A stretch of DNA of 64,000 nt from Nocardia salmonicida NBRC 13393 (GTDB lineage Bacteria; Actinomycetota; Actinomycetes; Mycobacteriales; Mycobacteriaceae): NCBI RefSeq assembly GCF_001613085.1, contig NZ_BDBR01000011.1, positions 1 through 64,000 of the forward strand. Direction: 5' to 3'. A model generated the notes under the pieces. It did no database searches. It saw only the letters and a list, made by a program, of their open reading frames with translations, and had not been told where the DNA came from. Positions 1-6,505 of the stretch are shown in pieces (position 1 is the stretch's first letter; each line of letters opens with the position of its first letter). The position numbers and the translations under genes were made by a program.

Positions 1-281
1 CCTACCAGCAGACGGGGCGGGTCGACCAAGCGGCCGAACAATTCGAGCAGCTACTCACCGACCACCGACGGGTCCTCGGCGACGACCACCCCAACACCCT
101 GACCAACCTCATCTACCTCGCCAACGTCTACAGGTCGGTGGGTCTGGTGGTCGAGGCGATCCCGCTCTATGAGTGCGCCCTCACCGACAGTGAACGGGTC
201 CTCGGCCTCGACCACCCCACCACTAATTCGCTTCGTCGCAATCTCGCGCATGCGCATGCGGCGCGACGGTCTTCACAATGA
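1..281 (+). CDS. Tetratricopeptide repeat protein, C-terminal end (partial)
   Basis: This is the tail of a longer protein that enters from the left edge; the reading frame begins at base 3 and stops at 279-281, leaving about 92 residues. Two repeat units are visible, each ending in the signature VLGxDHPxT (VLGDDHPNTL and VLGLDHPTTN), 42 residues apart. This is the pattern of the TPR arrays found at the C-terminus of many actinobacterial NB-ARC/SARP-type or CHAT-type proteins. TPRs are protein-interaction scaffolds; the effector domain lies outside the window, so the function cannot be given. The family call is firm and the role is unknown. Confidence 0.8.
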   Translation, partial: YQQTGRVDQAAEQFEQLLTDHRRVLGDDHPNTLTNLIYLANVYRSVGLVVEAIPLYECALTDSERVLGLDHPTTNSLRRNLAHAHAARRSSQ

Positions 282-498
282 CTTCCGACCGCATGGGCTT
301 CCACCGCCACTCCACGTAGGTGTCTGGTTGGATACACCCCAACCAGACAACTCGACGAGCCCGCAAGAGCGTCATGTTGGAGTCGGTCAGGCGCCTTCCG
401 GACATTGTCCGGCTGGCTCGCGAGCCTTCTGATCCACTCGACCTCGTCGTCTCGAATCAAGCACGGTGACCTGCTAGAACACGGACAAAATGGAGCAA
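282..498. other. Non-coding gap with two hairpins
   Basis: There is no convincing gene between the TPR stop and the ychF fragment. Two inverted repeats are visible. One has 11-bp perfect arms at 321-331 and 339-349 with a 7-nt loop, about 40 nt after the TPR stop, and could terminate the TPR transcript although no T run follows. The other is a 6-bp stem at 398-403/407-412 with loop ATT. Confidence 0.5.
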
Positions 499-870
499 CT
501 ACTTGTTCTTCGACGGTGAGGCTACTCCGCTTCGGAACTCGACTACGTCGCCGTCGACCATGACATAGTCCTTGCCTTCCATGCGGACCTTGCCCGCGGC
601 CTTGGCGGCTGCCATGGAACCCGCGTCGACCAGGTCGTTGAAGGCGACGATTTCGGCCTTGATGAAGCCGCGTTCGAAGTCGGTGTGGATGACGCCGGCG
701 GCCTTGGGGGCGGTGTCGCCCTGGTGGATGGTCCAGGCTCGGGATTCCTTGGGGCCTGCGGTGAGGTAGGTCTGCAGGCCGAGGGTGTGGAAGCCGGCGC
801 GGGCGAGGCCGTGCAGGCCGGGCTCGGTCTGGCCAATGGGCACGAGGAGTTCGAGGGCGGATTCGTCGTC
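499..870 (-). pseudogene. ychF 3'-terminal fragment (displaced duplicate)
   Basis: This partial copy of the nearby ychF gene lies on the same strand and encodes only the last third, the TGS-like end. Bases 545-834 are identical to 2884-3173 of intact ychF (YchF residues about 256-351). Weaker similarity extends out to about 870 (encoding DDESALELL as in YchF) and down to about 531. Beyond that the C-terminus diverges: it ends VVEFRSGVASPSKNK instead of VCDFRFNV. The GTPase core, including the P-loop, is absent, so the fragment cannot work as YchF. An open frame can be read from a GTG at 843, but no ribosome-binding site supports it. It is best read as a remnant left by recombination at the ychF 3' end. 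Confidence 0.85.
545..834. repeat. 290-bp direct repeat, copy 1 (ychF 3' segment)
   Basis: Read base by base, this block is identical to 2884-3173 with a constant offset of 2339. Identity stops abruptly on both sides: base 835 is A against G, and base 544 is T against G. Together with copy 2 it brackets the AbiE-type gene pair. Confidence 0.9.
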
Positions 871-903
871 GTTGAAGACTGTGCCGACCAGCCGAGCAGA
901 TAA

Positions 904-941
904 TGTTCAATATTTATGGTTGTTCAGTTAAAATGAACAAC
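904..941. promoter_or_regulatory. Operator-like palindrome of the toxin–antitoxin operon
   Basis: GTTGTTCA at 919-926 and TGAACAAC at 934-941 form a perfect 8-bp inverted repeat with a 7-nt spacer. A further half-site, TGTTCA, lies at 904-909, 17 bp upstream in phase. The segment is AT-rich unlike its surroundings and sits directly before the preferred start codon at 942. AbiEi-type antitoxins are known to repress their own operon by binding inverted repeats; that this is the binding site is an inference from position and symmetry. Confidence 0.55.
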
Positions 942-1925
942 ATGACCGACCGAACGCGACACGATGACATCGAACGCTCCCTGGCTCAGATGCTCGCGGA
1001 GTACTCGATCGAAATCTCCGTGCAGCGCTGGACGTCGGAACACACCGCGATTGTCGATGTGCGCCGACAAGGTTTCCATACGACCTATCGGTTGGCCTGG
1101 TTGCCGCACGTAACCCTGTCAGAGCTAGCACGAATCGACCAGCAAGATCACACGCATCGGCTGCTGGTGACCGGACCACGGGTCACAAGTCGAACTGCTG
1201 AGGCCCTGGTTGCCACAGACATCAATTACATCGACTACGCGGGAAATGCGCACCTGGACTTCGGGCCAGTCCTCATAGACGTCCGTGGACGCTCCGGCCC
1301 GACCAAGGTATCGAGCCATCGCGCCGCAGACGCCAACCTGTTCAGCGGCAGACGAATGCAGGTCCTCTTCGTGCTCCTCAACTGGCCGAACTCGGCGGAG
1401 ATGCCAGTTCGCCGGATCGCTGAGGCTGCTGGGACATCGGTAGGGATCACGCAGTCGACGCTCGAGGTCATGAAAGAATCCGACTATCTGATCGGCAGAT
1501 CGCTCCACCGCCGCGACGAACTGATCGATCTATGGGCCGCCGCTTTCAGAGGCGCACTACTGCCGAAGATCCGGAGTCTCTCCTTCCGCGGAAATATCGA
1601 CCACTGGTCTGCACCTGCCGGATGCTTCGTGAGCGGCGAGTCGTCTGTCGAAATGATCAGGCAGCCACAGACACTCACAATCTATGCTGAGAAATTCGAC
1701 CTCGCGGAGGCCGTTCGCAATCGCTGGCAGAAGTCCGAAGATCCGAACATCGAGGTTCGCCATAAATTCTGGGAAGCACCCGAATGGGCTACACCATCCG
1801 ATGGACGGGGCATCTTCGTCAGGTCTTCGGCCCCTCCACTGTTGGTTTACGCAGATCTCCTGGCCTCGAAGGAGCCGCGGCAATCCGAGGTGGCGAGAAG
1901 CTTGAGGAAGGACCATCTTGTTTGA
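942..1925 (+). CDS. AbiEi-like antitoxin / winged-helix regulator (type IV TA)
   Basis: A 327-residue protein resembling the AbiEi-family antitoxins (COG4861-like). A winged-helix region lies around residues 135-190 (RRIAEAAGTSVGITQSTLE). The C-terminal stretch around residues 299-325 (PPLLVYADLLASKEPRQSEV) is the signature I associate with this family. It is coupled to a nucleotidyltransferase toxin gene whose start overlaps its last codons, the usual antitoxin-first order. In the AbiE family the antitoxin represses the operon and counters the toxin. In-frame ATGs also exist at 903 and 933; 942 is preferred because the palindrome at 919-941 would otherwise lie inside the gene. Base composition is visibly less GC-rich than neighbouring core genes, which fits transfer. 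Confidence 0.75.
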   Translation: MTDRTRHDDIERSLAQMLAEYSIEISVQRWTSEHTAIVDVRRQGFHTTYRLAWLPHVTLSELARIDQQDHTHRLLVTGPRVTSRTAEALVATDINYIDYAGNAHLDFGPVLIDVRGRSGPTKVSSHRAADANLFSGRRMQVLFVLLNWPNSAEMPVRRIAEAAGTSVGITQSTLEVMKESDYLIGRSLHRRDELIDLWAAAFRGALLPKIRSLSFRGNIDHWSAPAGCFVSGESSVEMIRQPQTLTIYAEKFDLAEAVRNRWQKSEDPNIEVRHKFWEAPEWATPSDGRGIFVRSSAPPLLVYADLLASKEPRQSEVARSLRKDHLV

Positions 1926-2739
1926 CATCGCCCGCATCGATCAAAGGTCAGTTGATCTGGTAGACAGTGTGGTGGTTGCGCTGGTTTCAGGCGTCGAGAC
2001 GAACGGCGCGTCGATCATGATCATCGGTGCGCAGTGTCGCGACTTGCTACACACCGGATTCGGCCGCATCGATCAACTTCGCCGCACATACGACGTCGAT
2101 GTCGCGATCGCCGTCGACGGGGACGCCGAATACCGACGGATCGTCGCGATACACCCCCGGTCGGGAACCACTGACATCCGATTTTCGATCGCAGGAATGG
2201 TGGTCGATGTGGTGCCGTTCGGCGACATCGAAGATCCTACTGGGACGACCCCCTTACCGGGCAGGAAGGAGGGCATTGACGTTTTCGGCTTCCGCGAGGT
2301 ATTCATGCATTCGCTCGAATTGCGACTTCCGAGCGGCTATCAGGTGCGGATTCCGACGCCAGCGGGCTACACCGCGCTGAAGTTGAAGGCTTGGTGCGAT
2401 CGATCCGCCATCGGCGAATACAAGGACGCCGATGACATCGCAACAATTTGTACCTGGTACCACGGCGACGCCGACATCACGGCTTCGCTCTACGAAGCAC
2501 GCACCGACCTGCTGATCAGAGCTGAACTAGACGTCGACCTCGCATCACTGCATCTTCTCTGCGAGGAGATCGCAAGCCTTCTCGGTCCCGTTCGGCTCGC
2601 TGAACTCTCAGCAGCATGGAGCCACACGGATCGAGAGCTACTCGCCCATCACTTCGCGCGGCATCAGTCAAGAACACTTCCCGATCTCGCGGCGGCGCAA
2701 CGGGCGATACTGGCGCTGAACTACCTACTTGTCAGCTGA
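1918..2739 (+). CDS. AbiEii-like nucleotidyltransferase toxin (type IV TA)
   Basis: A 273-residue protein with DNA polymerase beta-like nucleotidyltransferase motifs. IIGAQCRDLL at residues 35-44 matches the G-x-x-x-RD-L loop, DVDVAIAV at 59-66 carries the paired aspartates, VDVVPFG at 96-102 the third aspartate, and KLKAWCDRS...KDADDI near 153-172 the conserved tail of AbiEii/AbiGii toxins. The start is a TTG preceded by the ribosome-binding site AGGAAGGA about 6 nt upstream; it overlaps the antitoxin stop by 8 nt, so translation is probably coupled. Related toxins transfer nucleotides and arrest growth, some as anti-phage abortive infection. Target and phage effect here are unknown. Confidence 0.75.
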   Translation: MFDIARIDQRSVDLVDSVVVALVSGVETNGASIMIIGAQCRDLLHTGFGRIDQLRRTYDVDVAIAVDGDAEYRRIVAIHPRSGTTDIRFSIAGMVVDVVPFGDIEDPTGTTPLPGRKEGIDVFGFREVFMHSLELRLPSGYQVRIPTPAGYTALKLKAWCDRSAIGEYKDADDIATICTWYHGDADITASLYEARTDLLIRAELDVDLASLHLLCEEIASLLGPVRLAELSAAWSHTDRELLAHHFARHQSRTLPDLAAAQRAILALNYLLVS

Positions 2740-2858
2740 TCGACCGAAAGCATCAGAAATGGCGCGCAGATCGCTATTATCTCGGAGACCGGCCAGTGTC
2801 GCCTCTGAAGGCAATTCACGCGCCCGGGGCTCCGTCAATTGCCCTCAGGCGCAGCGAA

Positions 2859-3938
2859 TTATACGTTGAAGCGGAAGTCGCAGACGTCGCCGTCGACCAT
2901 GACATAGTCCTTGCCTTCCATGCGGACCTTGCCCGCGGCCTTGGCGGCTGCCATGGAACCCGCGTCGACCAGGTCGTTGAAGGCGACGATTTCGGCCTTG
3001 ATGAAGCCGCGTTCGAAGTCGGTGTGGATGACGCCGGCGGCCTTGGGGGCGGTGTCGCCCTGGTGGATGGTCCAGGCTCGGGATTCCTTGGGGCCTGCGG
3101 TGAGGTAGGTCTGCAGGCCGAGGGTGTGGAAGCCGGCGCGGGCGAGGCCGTGCAGGCCGGGCTCGGTCTGGCCGATGGACTCCAACAGCTCCAGGGCGGA
3201 TTCGTCGTCGAGTTCGAGGAGTTCGGCTTCCACCTTGGCGTCGAGGAAGACGGCGTCGGCGGGGGCGACGGTGGCGCGCAGCTCGGCGAGCTTGGCCTCA
3301 TCGGTGAGGACGGATTCGTCGGCGTTGAAGACGTAGAGGAACGGCTTGATGGTGAGCAGGGAGAGCTCACGCAGCAGGTCGGCGTCGATCTTCTTGCCTG
3401 CGGCGAAGAGGGTGGTGCCCTCGTTGAGGAAACCCTCGGCGGTCTTGGCCGCGTCGAGCAGGGGCTTGCGGTCCTTCTTGACCCTGGCTTCCTTCTCGAG
3501 GCGCGGGATCGCCTTCTCGAGGGTCTGCAAGTCCGCGAGGATGAGCTCGGTTTCGATGACCTCGATGTCGGCGGCGGCATCGACCCGGCCGTCGACGTGG
3601 ATCACGTCGTCGTCGGCGAACACGCGCACGACCTGGCAGATCGCGTCCGCCTCACGGATGTTGGCGAGGAACTTGTTGCCGAGACCCGCGCCTTCGGAAG
3701 CGCCCTTCACGATGCCGGCGATGTCGACGAACGACACCACGGCGGGCACGATCTTCTCGGAACCGAAGATCTCGGCGAGCTTGTTCAGGCGCGGATCGGG
3801 CAGCGGGACCACGCCGACGTTGGGCTCGATGGTCGCGAACGGGTAGTTCGCGGCCAGCACATCGTTCTTGGTCAGCGCGTTGAACAGCGTCGACTTTCCG
3901 ACGTTGGGCAGGCCGACGATTCCGAGGGTGAGGCTCAC
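2859..3938 (-). CDS. ychF: Redox-regulated ATPase YchF (Obg/OLA1 family)
   Basis: A 359-residue, full-length YchF, a ribosome-associated P-loop ATPase linked to stress and translation control. The P-loop GLPNVGKST lies at residues 9-17, DIAG (G3) at 72-75, and the NxxE motif NADE at 205-208 replaces NKxD, the hallmark of ATP rather than GTP preference. The C-terminal TGS-like domain covers about 275-358. Its last third is duplicated just downstream at 499-870, and the AbiE-type pair lies between the two copies. The 3' end of the gene could therefore have been supplied by incoming DNA while the reading frame was restored. The product call is firm. Confidence 0.97.
   Translation of the reverse strand: MSLTLGIVGLPNVGKSTLFNALTKNDVLAANYPFATIEPNVGVVPLPDPRLNKLAEIFGSEKIVPAVVSFVDIAGIVKGASEGAGLGNKFLANIREADAICQVVRVFADDDVIHVDGRVDAAADIEVIETELILADLQTLEKAIPRLEKEARVKKDRKPLLDAAKTAEGFLNEGTTLFAAGKKIDADLLRELSLLTIKPFLYVFNADESVLTDEAKLAELRATVAPADAVFLDAKVEAELLELDDESALELLESIGQTEPGLHGLARAGFHTLGLQTYLTAGPKESRAWTIHQGDTAPKAAGVIHTDFERGFIKAEIVAFNDLVDAGSMAAAKAAGKVRMEGKDYVMVDGDVCDFRFNV
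2884..3173. repeat. 290-bp direct repeat, copy 2 (inside intact ychF)
   Basis: Identical to 545-834 and in the same orientation. This copy is part of the intact ychF reading frame and encodes residues about 256-351. See copy 1 for how abruptly the identity ends. Confidence 0.9.
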
Positions 3939-4018
3939 AAGGAGCAGAGTCTACGGGTCCGCGACCGCGACCGAACCACCGGAACCCGCCCCGTCGGCCG
4001 GGGCGGGTCGAGCAGCGA

Positions 4019-4939
4019 TCAGGGGACGAGGACGACCTTGCCCAGGTTGGCGCGCTGCTCGATGACCGCGTGCGCGGCGGCGGCATCGTCGAGCGCGAAC
4101 TCGGCGTGCACGACCGGGTGCAGCAGACCGGAGGCGTAGTACTGCCAGACCTCTTGGCGCAGGTCCTCGTAGCGGGCCGGGTCGCGCTGGGCGAGACGGC
4201 CGATCCGGAAACCGGTCAGGGTCTTGCCACCGGCGAGGAGATCCTCGGTGTCGACGAGGCCGCCGCCGGTGCCGTAGGTGACCGCGCGGCCACCTTCCGC
4301 GAGACCGGCGAGGGTGCCGTCGAGACCGGTGCCGCCGACGCCGTCGAGGGCGTAATCAGCCTGCTTGCCGCAGTGCAGCTCGCCGTAGGTGAAGACCTCG
4401 TCGGCGCCGAGTTCGCGCACGAAATCGATCTTCGACTCGTCGGACACCGCGCCGACCACCCAGCTCGCTCCACGCACCCGCGCCAACTGCACCGCGAGGT
4501 GGCCGACACCGCCGGCAGCGGCGGTGACCAGCGCGGTTTCGCCCTCACGCGGGGTGGCGGTGTCGAGCGCGCCGAGCGCGACGAGCCCGCTGCGCATCAA
4601 CGCGACGGCATCGACCGCGGAAGCGCCGTCCGGGATGGCGGAAGCCTGGTCGACCGCGAGCACGACGTACTCGGCATAGGCGTCGGAGGTACAGAGCCCG
4701 ACCACGCGATACCCGACGCCGTATCCGTCGACCCCGTCACCGACCCCGACGACCTCACCGGCGATTTCGGCACGCATCTGCGTGACCGGCGCGGCACTGA
4801 TCCGCCGGATCGCCGACAGCGTGACGCCGATGGCCTCGACCCGGACCAGCAGCTCACCGACACCGGGTACCGGCATCTCGGCCGCGACGACCTCGAGCAT
4901 CTCCGAACCACTGCTGCGCTCGTACTGAACCCGCCGCAT
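4019..4939 (-). CDS. Zinc-independent alcohol dehydrogenase / quinone oxidoreductase (MDR)
   Basis: A 306-residue medium-chain dehydrogenase/reductase. A GroES-like N-terminal half is followed by a Rossmann fold with VTAAAGGVGHLAVQLAR, the glycine-rich NADPH loop of quinone-oxidoreductase-type members. The cysteine/histidine set of zinc alcohol dehydrogenases is not seen. The start ATG at 4939 is fixed by a strong ribosome-binding site, TAGGAGGTG, 2 nt upstream on the minus strand; the frame stays open further upstream but has no comparable signal. The gene diverges from the AraC-type regulator at 5132, which could control it. Likely role: NADPH-dependent reduction of a quinone or enone; substrate unknown. 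Confidence 0.85.
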   Translation of the reverse strand: MRRVQYERSSGSEMLEVVAAEMPVPGVGELLVRVEAIGVTLSAIRRISAAPVTQMRAEIAGEVVGVGDGVDGYGVGYRVVGLCTSDAYAEYVVLAVDQASAIPDGASAVDAVALMRSGLVALGALDTATPREGETALVTAAAGGVGHLAVQLARVRGASWVVGAVSDESKIDFVRELGADEVFTYGELHCGKQADYALDGVGGTGLDGTLAGLAEGGRAVTYGTGGGLVDTEDLLAGGKTLTGFRIGRLAQRDPARYEDLRQEVWQYYASGLLHPVVHAEFALDDAAAAHAVIEQRANLGKVVLVP

Positions 4940-5131
4940 GACACCTCCTACAGAATTGAGCGAAGGCGCAACATTAACCGGCTGACCTCGCGTTTCCACA
5001 GGCCATCGGCCTACGAGTGCTAAATCTCACCGCCTCCGCCGCATGGCGGAGAGCACCTTCACGATCCGGTTACCCCGCGGCGATGCCCGAGACGCGTGGG
5101 TAATCCCACACCCCCGGCGTAGCGTTGCCCT

Positions 5132-5974
5132 ATGGAGGCGACCACGGAGGTGGTGACCGCGGCCCCCGCGCCGGTGTTGGCAGCGTTCATCGACCGGTAC
5201 GTGGGCTATCGGCTCGCGGGTTTCGAGCCCGGCCTGCACCGCGGCCTGCCATCACGGCACATGACGTTCATCGTCGCCATCGGCCCCACCATCGATGTCA
5301 TCGAGCAAACCGATCCGCACCAATCCCCCGGCAGCTATCGCTGCGTACTGAGCGGCTTGCAGGCGAGCCCAGCGATGATCGCGCACACCGGTTTTCAAGA
5401 AGGTGTGGCGATCGAACTGACCCCGCTGGGTTGCCGGGTGCTGTTCGGCATGCCCGCGAGCGAACTGTGGGACACCTCGATCGAATGTTCCCAAGCGCAA
5501 AGCACTCTCGGTGACCATCTCGCCGATGCCGTGCAGTCGCAACGGGATTGGCCGAGTCGATTCGCCGCGTGCGACCGAGCCCTGACCGCGGCGGCCCGAA
5601 CCGACACTCTCGCCGGTCCCGAATTGACCTGGGCCTGGCGCGCTCTCGTCGAGACCGGCGGTACCTATGCGATCAACCCGCTCGCCGATCGAATCGGCTG
5701 GACTCGCCAACACCTGACCCGCAAGTTCACCGCCGAATTCGGCGCGAGCCCGAAACTGGCTGCGCGGATCATCCGGTTCGAGCGCGCCAGGCGCATGCTG
5801 GTGAGCACCCCGTCCTACATCTCCATCGCCCAGGTCGCGAACACCTGCGGCTACTACGACCAAGCCCACCTGAACCGCGACTTCGCCGAACTGGCCGGCG
5901 TGGCCCCCACCGCCTGGCTCGCCGAGGAGATTCCATCCGTCCAAGACCCGGGGGCCGGACCAGCGAGAGGCTGA
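5132..5974 (+). CDS. AraC family transcriptional regulator
   Basis: A 280-residue protein. The N-terminal two thirds form a variable sensing domain. The C-terminal AraC/XylS double helix-turn-helix lies around residues 175-265, with INPLADRIGWTRQHLTRKF as the first helix-turn-helix and ISIAQVANTCGYYDQAHLNR followed by DFAELAGVAPTAW as the second. It is followed after 4 nt by a VOC-fold gene and diverges from the quinone oxidoreductase at 4939. It probably regulates one or both neighbours. The effector is not evident. Confidence 0.88.
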   Translation: MEATTEVVTAAPAPVLAAFIDRYVGYRLAGFEPGLHRGLPSRHMTFIVAIGPTIDVIEQTDPHQSPGSYRCVLSGLQASPAMIAHTGFQEGVAIELTPLGCRVLFGMPASELWDTSIECSQAQSTLGDHLADAVQSQRDWPSRFAACDRALTAAARTDTLAGPELTWAWRALVETGGTYAINPLADRIGWTRQHLTRKFTAEFGASPKLAARIIRFERARRMLVSTPSYISIAQVANTCGYYDQAHLNRDFAELAGVAPTAWLAEEIPSVQDPGAGPARG

Positions 5975-5978
5975 GCAC

Positions 5979-6380
5979 ATGGAAACTTCACCGAACACCA
6001 TCTGGCCCTGCCTCGCCTTCGACGACGCCCGCGCCATGGTCGAATTCCTCACCACCGCTTTCGGTTTCGAAGCAACCGCGGTCTACGCCAGGGAAAACGA
6101 CGACTCCGTCGTCGAACACGGCGAACTGCGCTGGCCGGGCGGCGGCGGCGTCATGTTCGGGTCCACCGGCCGCGACGACAGCCCCTTCGGCACGCGCCCA
6201 CCGGGCGTCGCCAATCTCTACCTGGTCACCGACGGGCCCGACGCGCTCTACGACCGGGCGAAGGCCGCGGGCGCGCGGATCATCCGCGACCTGCGCGACG
6301 AGGACTACGGCTCCCGTGGCTTCAGTGCCGCCGACCCGGAAGGCAACCTCTGGAGCTTCGGAACCTACCGGGGCGAATGA
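5979..6380 (+). CDS. VOC (glyoxalase/bleomycin-resistance fold) family protein
   Basis: A 133-residue, single-domain vicinal-oxygen-chelate protein with the expected pattern: PCLAFDDARAMVEFLTTAFGF at the start, a central NLYLVTDGPDALYDRAKAAG strand-helix, and the terminal DPEGNLWSFGTY. Such proteins act as dioxygenases, lyases or drug-binding proteins; the sequence does not identify the substrate. The start lies 4 nt after the AraC-type regulator stop, so the two are almost certainly co-transcribed. Confidence 0.85.
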   Translation: METSPNTIWPCLAFDDARAMVEFLTTAFGFEATAVYARENDDSVVEHGELRWPGGGGVMFGSTGRDDSPFGTRPPGVANLYLVTDGPDALYDRAKAAGARIIRDLRDEDYGSRGFSAADPEGNLWSFGTYRGE

Positions 6381-6505
6381 CCAGCTGAACAAAATTTCAT
6401 TCTGCGCACGATCGTGTGCGAACCTCTCCGTCGCAGTTCTGCGATCAGCTACGTTGTCGATTGCTTCACCCGAGGCTCTGCGCGTTGTACAGGAGAGTTG
6501 AGTCA

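Noticed and set aside
499..843. The ychF fragment as a real 114-residue gene
   Set aside because: The GTG start has no ribosome-binding site, YchF-like codons continue upstream of it, and the product lacks the ATPase domain.
2616..4139. A long plus-strand open frame across ychF
   Set aside because: It runs antisense through ychF and into the toxin gene end; its Gly/Val/Glu/Asp-rich product is the usual shadow of a high-GC gene.
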